This document shows, one piece after another, positions 1-12,499 of a stretch of 64,000 nt of DNA. Each line of letters starts with the position of its first letter. Positions within the stretch are counted from its first letter, which is position 1. Under the pieces are notes generated by a model, which was given only the letters and a program-made list of their open reading frames with translations, had not been told where the DNA came from and did not search any database. The DNA is from Pomphorhynchus laevis (taxonomy: Eukaryota > Acanthocephala > Palaeacanthocephala > Echinorhynchida > Pomphorhynchidae): positions 94,280-158,279 of the forward strand of contig WNNJ02002276.1 of NCBI GenBank assembly GCA_012934845.2, read 5' to 3'. The position numbers and the translations under genes are program-made.

Positions 1-140
1 TCCTGGTGTCTATGTCTCCTTGTGGGGACAACAAGGAGACATTGTGTCCTAGGGCAGATGTAAATGTCCCATGGCAGGTGTATTTGACACCTGCCCTTGT
101 GTCCCAGGGCAGGTGTCCCTGGGAAGGTGTAAAGTGTGCG
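1..140. repeat. GC-rich patch of short repeats and hairpins
   Basis: This edge segment is much richer in G and C than the rest of the window. It contains several variants of GGGCAGGTGT and GTGTCCC in both orientations. Two snap-back structures are visible: TCTCCTTGT pairs with ACAAGGAGA across a short loop (about 16-41), and GGCAGGTGT pairs with ACACCTGCC (about 75-97). It looks like the end of a minisatellite or of a GC-rich foldback element that starts left of the window. No coding frame is apparent. Confidence 0.5.
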
Positions 141-2235
141 ATATTCTCCTTCCCGCAATAAAATTTTAGTTTACATATTTTTATTTTTGTCGGAAACGAT
201 ACAAACAAAAGTTTTTATAAATTTATTCGTGCTAATTAATTATACAGTATAATTAATCATCAAATATCATAAAGTTTCAACAAGACCAAAATACAAATGA
301 AATATCACTAATTTTGTTGAAAAAAGTTGTGAATAAAGTCCACTCGAAAAATATCTTCGAAATCCTGAGTAAAAAATGCGTGATAAATGCATCTTATAGC
401 GATCAAAATTAGCAATATGTAATTTTTATATAAATTATATCCAAATATATTTATTATATTATATTATTATCATCATATTTGTACTGTAAGATAAAGCTTA
501 CAGTACAAATATACAATGCGTGTAATTCCCAAATAGTCGAAAGGAGATAGAAGCACATTTTAATCTATGTACATTAAAATGATGTTAACATTATGACGCA
601 AAAATTTGATATATTTTGATATAATTTGATATAATTTGATAATTATAATTGTTTCTCCAAATTTTGTGAGTTCAATCACCGCGAAGCTTGAACAAGCTTT
701 GTATATTTAGATTAATCTTTAAAAGCTTATACAAAAAACACAAATAAAATTACTTTTGATTGAATGTATTAAATTTGAATAATTACATTTAAAATGCATT
801 GATATTAATAATTTGATATTATTAAAAAAATTAGTAACGCTTATATACGAATAATAAACGGATGTTTGAATGCTATTTAGCAACACTATTCAAATAATAA
901 ACATGAAGCAATAGTTTTCAATAATATATTCGATGTGCTCTTATATTGTACATGTTGTTTAAACACACCATTTGAAAATGACTATTGCGATAGTCGAAAT
1001 CTTTAATTTGTTTTCTTTCAGTGTTAAATGGCACTGTACAATATAAAACAATATTTGCTTGCATATTTGTCAAATGAATTCAGGATTTATTTATTTTTAA
1101 TTCTGTAAAATTAATGGCACAATATGATGACATTGATGGGATATCAAGGATGTCGGCATGATATAATCCATATAAACAAACAATAAATTGATTATTATAA
1201 TAAATAGCATTCAAATATTATTTACGTTATAATTGAATTAAATTGGCAGCATTACTTAATCAATTAATTAATTTATTTATTAATCAACATAGAATTAGTT
1301 TCAATAAAATGTTTTTATTGTACAAAATCACTATCGTCATACATAGATTATATTCTATATTTTTAACTAAATAACGCTCAAATTGACTAGCTCCATATCG
1401 ATCTTCAGTATGCAAATATACTGAACTATATATGATGCTAAAGCAAAAAATGCTTTCCTATTTTCAAGTTAGATAATCTCTGAGCAAAGATTTACGATTA
1501 TTTTGGAGCGCAGAAGAAATCGGAATAATCAAAATGTATAAATTTGAAGTAAATAAATACGCGTTATGGGAAATTGCAACAATACTTGTATAAAACAGCG
1601 ATCCTATGGACACTAGAACTATAAGGAATACCAATTTCTGATGTTTTAATAAAGATTATTTATTAATCTTTTTATCATAAATGTTTCAACTATTATTTAA
1701 ATAATTTTCAATAATCACAATCGAAATTTGAAACGCTTCAATAATAAATGCATTTAGCGAATTTTAGTGAAACTTACGAGACTAGTATCGAATGAATGCT
1801 TATTTATAATCATGACAATAGACTTAATATATATTTATATTTAATATATTATACTTAATATTAAAAAAATATTTTTTTATAATATTCAACTATTATTAAA
1901 ATAATTCAAAAGTATTGAATTTCAATTGTTTTCTAATATATTATTTAAAGCTAATATGACAAATAAATAGATACTATAATATTCATGTATAAGTTTTCAT
2001 ATTTACATTATCATCACATATAAATATTATCATGTTATTTGTTTTAATATTTCTTTAATAATGTTTATTCAATAATAATTGTGCTTTACTGTTATCTGTA
2101 TTTTATTGATATATTTAATGGTTATGTACACTAGTCTATTTGTTCAGTAATCATTTTAGTTTACAGAAAATAAAGTTGCGTTTAATTTTAAAAATTTTTA
2201 GACTTTTTATAAAAACATCATTCCGTATCCAAATT
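141..2235. other. AT-rich intergenic DNA, no gene seen
   Basis: No convincing coding frame occurs here on either strand. The only clear structure is a perfect hairpin at 475-512, with 16-bp arms (ATATTTGTACTGTAAG and its complement) around a 6-nt loop. The right part holds one copy of a 370-bp duplication, listed separately. Confidence 0.6.
1518..1885 (+). repeat. 370-bp duplicated segment, copy 1
   Basis: This stretch recurs almost letter for letter at 6199-6562 in the same orientation. The match begins at ATCGGAATAATCAAAATG and ends in an AT-rich run after the TATACTTAATATT block. Differences are a few substitutions and single-base indels, so the duplication is recent or the family is young. 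It has no coding frame and no obvious terminal inverted repeats. It is either a segmental duplication or two copies of an unknown non-autonomous element. Confidence 0.75.
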
Positions 2236-2239
2236 CAAT

Positions 2240-3060
2240 GTAAATTAAGCAGATCAGATAACTGAGTCTGCGTATTTTATACTATATTAGTTGAAAATAA
2301 AGATAAATAATTTTAAGTAATAAATAATTATGTAAGATTTTATACAATTTATATTTATGTAACGATAAAATATATTATTAAAATTTAAAATATAAATTAA
2401 TTTTTATGAATTGACTAATAAATAATACACAATGCACATGAATAAAGATTAGAGGTCATCATTAGGAACTGCTATGTTAACAGGTTTCGACAACTATTCA
2501 TAATCATTTCATTTTATGAGAATCATTTAATAAGAAATAGAAACAAAATTCATCAAAATTTCTTGTAAATTAGAAAAATAATAATGTCGTATCAATAATA
2601 CATAGTTTCCGTATTTCTGACAGACGTTATATTACCAGGAAAACAAAGTCGACAAATCAATAATAACTTGTCAGTAGAACAAATCAGATCAGATAATTGA
2701 GTCTGTGTATTTTATACTATATATAAATAAAAATAAAGATAAAAAATAAATAATAAAAAATAAATAATAAGGTTATTTAACCCCCTTATTAAATAACCTG
2801 ATTTAATAAGGTTAAATAAGATGCTATACAGTTTATATTTAAATATCGATAACATTTAAAATTAAAATTTAAAATAAAAATCAATTTTAATGAATTGACT
2901 AATAAATAGCATACCATGTATCAATAAGGATAAGAGGTCATCAAGGAGGAACTGCTATGTAATCAGTCTTCGGCCCCTATTCCTCGATGCAACGTAGAAG
3001 CGGGGACAGATACATTCTAACGACGTGTTTACTCTTATGAAAATTACTTATCTAGTGTAT
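2240..3060 (-). repeat. Two tandem copies of a Penelope-like element tail
   Basis: Two units about 440 bp apart (starts near 2243 and 2684) each run from a CAGATCAGATAA-CTGAGTCTG block to a block reading GGAACTGCTATGT on the plus strand. The same pair of blocks lies directly 3' of the Penelope-like reverse transcriptase at 55.6-56.0 kb and recurs near 24.9, 25.4 and 26.8 kb. Read on the element's coding strand (minus here), the order is CATAGCAGTTCC, then an AT-rich middle, then ACTCAGTTATCTGAT. No reverse transcriptase frame is left beside these copies. Tandem tail copies fit the tandem pseudo-LTR arrangement known for Penelope-like elements. Confidence 0.6.
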
Positions 3061-3669
3061 ATTATTCTAATATGTGGGGCTAAATGAATGCTAATATTGT
3101 AAATTTTAATATTGTTTAATATTTGGTTGATCCATTATTTGAAATAGAAAAAAATCATCAAACTTGCTTAAATATTATCATAGATATAATAATGTTATAT
3201 ATATAATTAAAAAATCGGCAAGAGATTATTAAAAACTGACTCGTGATATAACTTTAAAAGAACTATAATATTACAATGTATCTGGCAATGATGATGTTTT
3301 GGGTTTAAAAACATAGACCAATACCCTGTTTAGCTACTTTGGAAATTTATAATCTTAATAATAACTATTTATTTTATATTCTCAATGAATTTATAAGTTA
3401 ATATAACAATAAATATCACATAATGATGTGGAAATTTCAAATAAATCAATTACTTATAATTAAAGATGTGATAATTAGGGTTAATTAATAACCTGATAAT
3501 TAACAAATCAGGTCATTAATTAACTTTAATTAATGTTAATTAATATTAATCAAATTAATATCAAATTAAATTACAATGATAATTTTAATTAATGATGCGA
3601 AGCATCATTAAGTCAAGCGTCGCCATATGGTTAAGTTATAAATTTGTTGTTCACACAAAAAATATTAAC

Positions 3670-3919
3670 TGATCAACGGAGAGAGTGAATATAATGTTTA
3701 TTGAAATCGAATTGTAGATAATTATTTTAAAAAATTGCTAATTATATGATGATTAATATATCGCAGAAGTTCAAACGATTAGGGAACAACTAATCGTTTA
3801 AATTTCTGCATATAACTAGCAATTTTCTAAAACTGATTTAATAATTTTATCCTGATGATGATAATAGCTATCGAAAATTCGATATCAATAAAAAATATAT
3901 TCACTTTCTCTTTTGATCA
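3670..3919. mobile_element. 250-bp MITE with long terminal inverted repeats
   Basis: The ends are inverted repeats beginning TGATCA and sharing about 20 of 24 positions (left TGATCAACGGAGAGAGTGAA; right, complemented, TGATCAAAAGAGAAAGTGAA). Further inside, most of the sequence folds back on itself, closing at CAAACGATTAG, loop GGAACAA, CTAATCGTTT. TTAA lies within one base of both ends, which would fit a piggyBac-type TTAA target duplication. No coding frame is present, so it must depend on a transposase elsewhere. Confidence 0.65.
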
Positions 3920-6900
3920 TTAAGCCACATGGTTATTTCAGCAATTAAGTTAAAACATTAAATTAATATTAAATATAATTGAACGATTATAAACACAATT
4001 GAAATGCATACCAATGTTGATTGTTAACAACTCTCATCTACAAAACAGCGACTATTGGCTTTCGATGAAACAGTTTGACCAATGGGAAATAATAATTAAT
4101 TTTCTACGATAACAGATTGTTCGTGTGTAGCTATTGTTTCAAATTGAAGACTGCAATTATATTTAAAATATTCAATTTATTTAAGAACTTCTTGAAAAGA
4201 TTGTACAAGCACAACACTTAAAAATACCAGTGGATATACATAATTCAATCATCCAGAAACGAATATTTCATTCATCCAGAAACAGAAAAATTGTATAAGA
4301 AAATTTTCTTTTTTAATTTTATTTTTGTATACAAAAGTGAAGTTAATAAGAATTTAAGGTTGTAATTTTAATTATTTATTAATTGTTTATTAATTATTAA
4401 ATAGTTAAATTAATTAAATTTATTAATTATTTGTTAATTTTAATAATTATTATTTTATTTATAATTTTTACATTAATGAATGCGATGCATGCACATTGAT
4501 TCCTCAGAACATGAATTTATTATAAAAGATTATTAAATAATCTTTTATCTTTAATAAATAAAAAATAATAAATAATTCATCAGAACGGATAATATAATAA
4601 AAGTCTATAATGAAAAATAACATATATAAATATAAAATACTTCTAAAAATATATATTTTATATATAAAATACTATATAAAGAATACTATATTTAATAAAC
4701 TATAATGTTGCCATGTCTCCGTCAAAGATGGTGTTTAGGGTATATGAAGAGAAATCAAAAACCTTGTTTAGCTATTTATCCATAATAAATGAAAAATAAT
4801 AAATAATTCATCAGAACGGAAATATAATAATAACTTTAAATAGATATATATTTACTATATAAATAATAAATATTTCATAAATTGCAACTGATAACCTCAA
4901 CATGATAATGCTTGAAATTTGGGTCGAAACATGTTTTAAGTCGACACACAGTTTCGTTTTACTATATATACACGCTATTAAATAATATTTTGAACAGAAT
5001 AAATGTAAATAAATAAAATATATTAATATGTAGTAATGATTCTAGCACTCTGAGAACTTATAATTTTGGTAGATTTAAGAGACATCATACAAACAAATCT
5101 AATATTTACAGAATTATGTTTAAGTTATAGTATTCTATTCAGCATACTACAACTTTATTTTTATCTCCACTAATGATTAATATTAAATATCACAAAATAT
5201 GAAAAATATAACATTAAAAAGACATTATAACATTATTATATTAAAGCATTAAGTTTATATTCGAGAAGATAAAAAGATTAAACATTATAGTTTTATACAA
5301 ATACCCACAATTTTCGTTCTAACACAAAGTATGTTAAATATCCCCTTATTTTATAAAATTAGTTTAACAATTAGCTTCGTTGATATTTAAGGCTGCTGAA
5401 ACAACGGAATATTTATCTTTTACATAAAAAGAAATAGATTAAAAGACTTTTTATACAGAACAGTTTAATAAATACTTGTCAGTCATAGTTTTGTTCATTT
5501 ATAGTCAGATAACTTTGTTTCGTATTTTTGTGCAATTATAATCCTCAGTAGCATATTGACTAATAAAATTATTAATAATAAATTATTAAATTAAAATTAA
5601 AATAAAAATTACAACATAACAAGTTGTAAACAAAATAAATTTAAATTGCTGAAGCATAAGGTTAGACACTTAATGTGAGATACTCTTGTTTCATATTTTC
5701 AATGAAATTACAATAACACAAATTAAATTAAAACACAAAGTTGTGTCGTTCAATTGGCTTTGCAATTTAAAAACTGGGATATGCAATTTCAGACAACAAT
5801 TACAACTAAAGAAAAACAATTCATGTATTTGTACAGTGAAGATCGCATCTCTATAATTAGTGAACATAGAATAGGCTAGTATTGAACATTATCAGTGTGC
5901 AATCACTTGGGAAAACCCCGACATATATGGTAGCGCCAAATTAATGAAATTTACCAATCCTATTAAAACAGCTCATAAAAATAGAGTAATTTCATCTCAT
6001 CGATAACTATCGCTTAATAGATACATTTGAAACTTGAAACTGATGTATAGTGACAGATGTTTTCAGGAGGATGGTATAAGATTTAATCACAAAGGCTTTC
6101 ACTTTTAGTGGACAAAATTTCATCATGAAGTTTACACGTTATAGTGTCTAAATACATGGCTTGAAAGACAATCGAAATTTGAAACGCTTCAATAATAAAT
6201 CGGAATAATCAAAATGTATAAATTTGAAGTAAATAAATATGCGTTTATGGGAAATTGCAACAATACTTGTATAAAACAGCGATCCTATGGACACTAGAAC
6301 TATAAGGAATATCAATTTATGATGTTTTAATAAAGATTATTTATTAATCTTTTTATCATAAATGTTTCAACTATTATTTAAATAATTTTCAATAATCACA
6401 ATCGAAATTTGAAACGCTTCAATAATAAATGCATTTAGCGAATTTTAGTGAAACTTACGAGACTAGTATCGAATGAATGCTTATTTATAATCATGACAAT
6501 AGACTTAATATATATTTATATTTAATATATTATACTTAATATTAAAAAAATATTTTTAATAATATTTAATTATATTTATATGATAAAACAATTAATTTTA
6601 TAATCTTAATATTTTATTTTATCCGGCTATAAATCTTGTAAGGTTAGTAGCTGCCAGGTTAGTAAATTGTGAGTTATTAAGCGATGGGTGGTTTTACTAA
6701 TTGTTAATAGCAGCTTGGTAAACATATCATATTTATTTATATTAATATTTATTAATATAAATATGTTATATTAATATATAAATATATTATAAATATATTT
6801 ATAAATATAATTATAAATATATTTTATTAATATTTATCATATTATATTTCAATTCTTCTTAAGTGAAATTAGCAAGAATATAAGATAGTAGAGTTTGTTA

Positions 6901-7219
6901 GTTATTAATTATTTACGTTCTAAATTATTTACGGTCGATAATGATTATACATGCCAATCTAGTAAGCTGAGATTTATTCAAGGAAAGTCACTAGGATATA
7001 TATACATTCCAATGCACAAAGTCAATTCGTAGCCAATATATAAACTAAAAATACAGGAACACAAGGGATCAAAATGCAAATTGTGTGATTCCATCTCTAA
7101 TGATGATCTAATTAAGATCATCATTATATACTGATCATCATCTATAATGATAATCTATATAATTAAGTCACTTATTATATATTCAGTATATGCATATCAT
7201 GATATGCATATATCATATA
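3920..7219. other. AT-rich intergenic DNA, no gene seen
   Basis: Apart from the duplicated segment at 6199-6562 I see no gene here. Frames are short and broken by stops. Two blocks (about 3270-3350 and 4700-4780) share a sequence ending CTGTTTAGCTA and mark another dispersed repeat of unknown type. Simple AT-rich runs with TTAAT and AAATATT motifs dominate. Confidence 0.55.
6199..6562 (+). repeat. 370-bp duplicated segment, copy 2
   Basis: Second copy of the segment at 1518-1885. Just before it, 6169-6198 repeats a piece that also occurs inside the copy (AATTTGAAACGCTTCAATAA), so the left junction carries a short partial internal duplication. This suggests the copy arose by recombination or template switching, not by simple transposition. 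Confidence 0.75.
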
Positions 7220-8540
7220 TGCATATATACTGAATATATGAGTAGCAGACATCATTTCACACATATTTGTCTCAACACCACGTGATTAATTTAAATTAAA
7301 TTCGGATTTTGGCGGTATCGGCAACTGACGATTTGTAATTACGACGAAACGGTAAGCATTACGATTGCTCGTGTCAACTTCATTTGGTGTCTACAGATAT
7401 GCAACTAAACTACCTGACAAAATAGTTTATTTAGTACCAATCCTTGTTTTTACTAAAGGAAGTTACGGAGAAAAATTATAATCCTGATGGTACTCTGCTC
7501 GTTTTCTACTGCCAAGCGAAGTCGAGAGCACATTTAAAAATGTACCTATGATTATGTAATGCTTTTGAAACTAATAATATCATTTTTTCGTGTAAATATA
7601 TACGTATTCACTTTCATAACGAAACGAAAATATCGTTTCGTTAGTTACAGTAGTAGTTGTAATTTGAATAAAACGTGTCATTTCTGTGAATAATTCAATT
7701 TATCAGATTACATTACTTGTGATTTGGGTTTCGTTCAACAAGTACATATTCAGCATTGACAATCAAACTACGTTTAACTTAAATAAGTAGATGAGGCAAA
7801 TCAGATCAATTAACTGAGTCTACATATCGTGACATACATAAATTTAAAAATTGTAAATGTCAAAATACTATTTTTTAATTTTTAGGATAAGATCATTTTA
7901 TTTGTTCTAAAGTTGGTATTATTATCAACATCGTGTGGTGTTGGTAAATTCTCAAAGTATAGTATGTCAGTGGGATTTCCTGGTTGTGTATTTCCGAGCC
8001 CATTTGATTGAATTTTAGATAATCTGTTCAAAACGTGTTCCAGGACGCATTTTGCAGGGCTCAAAACTTTCGATAATAACGTGAAAAATCCAAATCATGA
8101 TGAAAAATAATAAATTTTCTAGTTTAAAATAGAAAAGTTAATGAAAATCAATTCATACAGTGATATCATAATTATCAATCATTCAGTGACCCCTGCCTTT
8201 ATGATCACCAACGTTTAGTAGGAAATTATTATACCGTATAGGGTTACCTTATGCTCAGATTACCTTCACGATTTGCCTGCCAAATTTTAAGTTTTATTTT
8301 GTCTAGACAATGTAATGGATGGTATTATATGGTAACGTGTTTATCTTGAGTCTTGTCAGGTAGTTTAGTTACACCCCAAATGAAGTTGACACGAGCAATC
8401 GTAATGCTTACCGTTTCGTCGTAATTAGGAATCATTAGTTGCCGATACCGCCAAAATCCGAATTTAATTTAAATTAATCATATGGTGTTGAGACAAATAT
8501 ATGTGAAATGATGTCTGCTACTCATATATTCAGTATATAT
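7220..8540. mobile_element. 1.3-kb foldback element with ~200-bp inverted arms
   Basis: The left arm (7220-7424) and right arm (8353-8540) are inverted copies about 95% alike. Outside to inside they run from TATACTGAATATATGAGTAG through GATTTTGGCGGTATCGG to CTAAACTACCTGACAA. The left arm carries about 14 extra bases near its inner end. The roughly 930-bp centre has no long frame; the best is 60 codons on the minus strand (7882-8064) with no match I recognise. It could be a non-autonomous DNA transposon with long terminal inverted repeats or a plain inverted duplication. I saw no certain target-site duplication. Confidence 0.65.
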
Positions 8541-9604
8541 AAGTAAGCCACTTATTATATATTCAGTATATGCATTTCATGTATTGCAAATCATCCATTA
8601 GATTAAATTACCTAATTGTCAAATTGAATGACAATTTTTGTATATGTACATCGCTTATGCTGACGATAAAACAGGGATAATAGTCCAAAAGTAAAAATTA
8701 CAAATAACAGTTTTTGTAGCAAACAAACAACCTGTCAGGTAGTTGGCTTGTTTACAAGAGCATGTAGTTGAGAGATTTTGAATGGCCATTAATTGCCCCA
8801 TAAGGCAATTATCTACATATCAGTATGGTATATAAATCATGATAAAGCATTGAATAAATAACCACTGACTTGTTTGAAACCAAATATTATTTCTAATTAA
8901 GTGAATTCGTAGCAAATATTCAAAATCTTAATTTATCGCATAAATAAACATTTTCAAAAATACCTACTATTTAATCGTAAAAATGCGTTTGGACATGCAT
9001 TCATATATTTGGGTATTTTAATAGCCGAGAGCATTTTCGTTTTGGATTGAAAAAAAGAAGAATGGGAGTCTTATCTTTTATGTCCTTTATGTAAGACAGG
9101 TACAATATTTCTGTATTAAATATGGACAATATTATAGTGTATTAATTTATTTAATGGAAAATTTATTGATCGGGTAGAATTTGGATTTGCTTAAAACGAA
9201 AAGAGCAGCAATTTTGAGATATTATTTTAAATACCATTAAAAATATAGTTTCATGTAGAATAATTTAAACTTGAATATTTTCGTTTCTACCCTAAAATTT
9301 TGTATTAGATCAATCACATTCAAAGATTTTAGTTCTAGAAATCACATAATTTTAAACAATTTTTTCATTGCTTAATTATTTTGCGTTTAATTTGATATAA
9401 AAATTGTTTGTAGCGATTTTAATTCATAATTATGTATCTTTCGATCTTTAAATAAATGACACATTTATCAGTATTATATGGATGACAAAGTTCTTGGCAA
9501 GCTGATAGCAATTAGATTTACAAATAGTAAAATCAATTACAAAAATTTTTTAAACGAGATGCTTTCTAAAATAAAATGAACGTTCGCTGTCTGACGCGGA
9601 CCTA
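8541..9604. other. Intergenic DNA, nothing recognised
   Basis: AT-rich sequence with no frame, repeat or structured RNA that I can support. Confidence 0.5.
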
Positions 9605-9945
9605 GTGTATGTATGGCGGTCACTGTCTATACCTGGACATGTTTCGAAGTTTATGTTTACAATTCGTCCACCGGGTCGACTACGAGGCCACAGACTTATG
9701 ATAAAGCGCAGGATCCGTCCCAAAACAAATTGTGTTACGATAAGTGATCGCATTGCTGACCTGTGGAACAATCTTCATGCATCGACAATCGACAGAGGTA
9801 CTGTCCGGAAGTTCAAGGCAATTATTAAATCACGACAATGAAAGTTTCACCTTTTTTTTCTTTTTTTCTGATTTTTATGTTTTGAGCTATGTGATCCAGC
9901 CAATTTGAGCTTATACTCCTGGGCTGTTGTAACAATAATAAAATA
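9605..9945 (+). pseudogene. LINE-F relic: C-terminal end of a non-LTR reverse transcriptase ORF
   Basis: The 78-codon frame ends in a pattern typical of the carboxyl end of Jockey/CR1-type ORF2 proteins: LRGH, then MIKRRI, then SDRIADLWNNLHAS and a final VRKFKAIIKS. The same layout (RGHS, basic run, LWNSL, FK) ends the LINE-C proteins at 11.5 and 22.8 kb, so this is a related but more divergent family. After the stop come a short untranslated stretch and an AATAATAAAATAT tail near 9930-9950. Everything upstream is missing, as expected of a 5'-truncated insertion. Confidence 0.6.
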
Positions 9946-9949
9946 TATT

Positions 9950-11485
9950 AATGGACAGTTCTTATATAAATCACAGCACCCGCATCATTGCTTATATCTT
10001 AGGCTGCAGATAATATGATCAAAAGTAATATGACCAACAAAATAATCTTTAACTCAAAATTATAACGAATTAATTAAATTCCTAATAAAAAGTAGCATAT
10101 TATTTTAATAACCAGTAGACCACTTACAAAGAGACAACCAAAAATATCTAGTATAACGGACCAGACATACTAAATTCGATTGATATACCTACAAACAATT
10201 CGTTTTTCAAAACTTCCATCAATTTTATAAACGCCATACCACTCGCATTATAAAATGTCTGAAATGCCTTATTAATACGGTTAATTTATAATTATTTCAA
10301 AACACTCACAACATTTTCATGCCCCTATTTAGTGTTTATTTATCGCATTCTTGTCAGTGGATTTCGAGAACAATCTATTGTCGTTCTTTTGAACTATTTC
10401 AGAGAAATAACCCAAAAAATTCAAACCATTTTTATCGAGTTCATCAAACTCACAGGACAGCGTCAATTCAACACACGTTATAAACGCCTTGAATCAATTG
10501 AACAAAACTATCGACTACACTAACGTTATTTTTTCAAAAGTTCTATTTTTATCTTCGCTGTATGATAGTAGGTTCAACATTGACTGACTAGTTACTTCAT
10601 GTTGTACAAGCTTCGGATATATTAGCATATTTTTTATTATAATCATCATTAATTCCTATTTATACATTCATTATCATTGATTATTCACCACTATTTATCT
10701 CATTTTTGTCCATTAGTCATTCAATCTCCCACTCGTAACCTTCATCGAACCTACATTAATCTACAACTAGCTAAATCATTCCACTTCTATATTATTCGCT
10801 TTTAATTGCCATCTTACTCAACCTTCTGCTTTCTACTATGTATAGAGAGTATTAATATTTCAAAACAAATGTCAGTTGTTTCTGCTAAAATCTCCTTTGG
10901 ACACGTGCATTACTGAGGTTATTAGTGTTGAAACATAATACCTTGAAGAATGATAAAAACGGAAAGGATATTTACTAATTTAAATTAGCAGTTTCATTTG
11001 GTTGACATTAATATTCGTTTAAATTCTTCATTGTTACATACTATAACAATACCAATTGTATTTAAATACGTGTAACACGATGAGATGATCTTAGGTTACA
11101 CTTAAGTGCGCTATTTGTTGTCATAGGAAACGATTTAATATTATTGGTGTGGTTTTACAAGTTAATCTACATATATTTTGATAAATCGAAGAGAAATAGC
11201 GTTCAAACATTTAAAAACAAATTGAAATCGTTGTTCTCAGTGTGCTAGTTGTCAGCTCCTCGTCAGTAACAATCTGCCTCCGTCAGATGTCGCGAGAACA
11301 CTGGCTGTGTTGCCTCTCTGGACTTAACTAGACCAGACTTAACTAGATCGATATGCCTACACAAAATATTTATCAAATCTTTAATTTCTCGAGAAACCAA
11401 AAAGACGGATATTTTCATCAATAGCCGTATCTTTATTTTAGCTTAAGATAGAATAAAATTATAAATTATAAAATTATAAAAATGC
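9950..11485. other. Intergenic DNA with a faint LINE end
   Basis: No host gene recognised. At about 11180-11250 (+) a short frame reads SVQTFKNKLKSLFSVC before a stop, the kind of sequence that closes many LINE ORF2 proteins, so a very short 3' relic is likely. A 63-codon frame at 10332-10523 (+) resembles nothing I know and is probably chance. Confidence 0.4.
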
Positions 11486-11489
11486 ATTC

Positions 11490-12118
11490 CTCAGGTTAAG
11501 CTGTCACATGTTTAAGAGGTTATTCATCTCCATCGTCAGGCCACACTTGGAGTACTGCATTCAGGCTTGTTTCCCTGTCACTAAGCAAGAACTATTAGAC
11601 CTGGAGTCTATTCTTAGGCGCGGATCGAGGCTCTGTATTGGCTTAAGTGGTATTGACTATTATGTACGTCTAAGTCGTATTGGGATGTTGTCGGTACGTG
11701 AGAGGTTCATATCCTTGGAAATGCTATGTATATGGCATATGTCGAATGATGTGGTAGGTTATCCCACCGATGTAATCACTAGGCGGGTAGATCAGTTGCG
11801 GGGACATAGCAGAGTCTTGTATAAATTTAGATTTGGCAGATTACCAAAAGTGTATAGACTCTCAAGGAGAGGAATTAACATGTGGAATTCGTTGCCTGAG
11901 GAAGTCGTTGCAGCCCCCAGTTTGAGAACGTTTAAATCACGATGCTACAAATGGATACATGAACAATGCCGCCATTCAACACTACCACTGGAATACCCTA
12001 ATTAGCTACGTTGACTGACCATTTGCTTTTGTTTTATTTTTTTATTTTTTTTGGACTCTGCCTGAATAGCCTTTTGGCTTTGGTATGTATTGGAATAATA
12101 ATAATAATAAAAATAAAT
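11490..12118 (+). pseudogene. LINE-C copy, 5'-truncated: reverse transcriptase C-terminal domain and 3' tail
   Basis: A 165-codon open frame (11508-12005) matches the last third of the LINE-C protein at 22.8-24.3 kb. Shared blocks are RPHLEYCIQA, FPVTKQE, ILRRGSRLC, RGHSRVLYK, and the closing NMWNSLPEEV and LRTFKSR. The 3' untranslated region keeps the family's GCCTGAATAGCC and TTTTGGC hairpin and ends in an AATAATAATAATAA tail near 12090-12118. Upstream RT motifs are absent. The frame has no stops, so the copy is fairly young, but it cannot encode an active enzyme. Confidence 0.8.
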
Positions 12119-12499
12119 AACGCTTAAATATATAATATCTTCACTGCGAATATTATACAAGATAATAATATATAGGATATTCCATATATCTTATATAATA
12201 TATGATAAATAATATATTATACTTATATATTATAATATATACGGTTATATATACAATTATGCAATTATTCTCGTATTATTATCATTTTTAACAATAGTTT
12301 ATGAGCGATATTTTAGATTAAACGCTGCTATATATGTGGTATAATAAGGCAATTAGTCTTTATTCAACAATCTATAATTATGACATATAAATTACAATAA
12401 GATTAAATAAACTAGTTCAGATAATATGACATTCACCCTTTTGATTTTAGCTAGTATCATATTCATGTAAATACCTAGGCGTTTTAATTAGCCTATCAT

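Noticed and set aside
6840-7220. TATATGCATATATCATATATGC-type runs as a regulatory or origin site
   Set aside because: Simple AT-rich palindromic sequence, common across this window.
7882-8064. 60-codon frame in the foldback element centre
   Set aside because: Too short and without a recognisable motif to be called a gene; noted in the element entry only.
9550-9771. 73-codon minus-strand frame
   Set aside because: Shadow of the LINE-F relic on the plus strand, whose protein pattern is recognisable.
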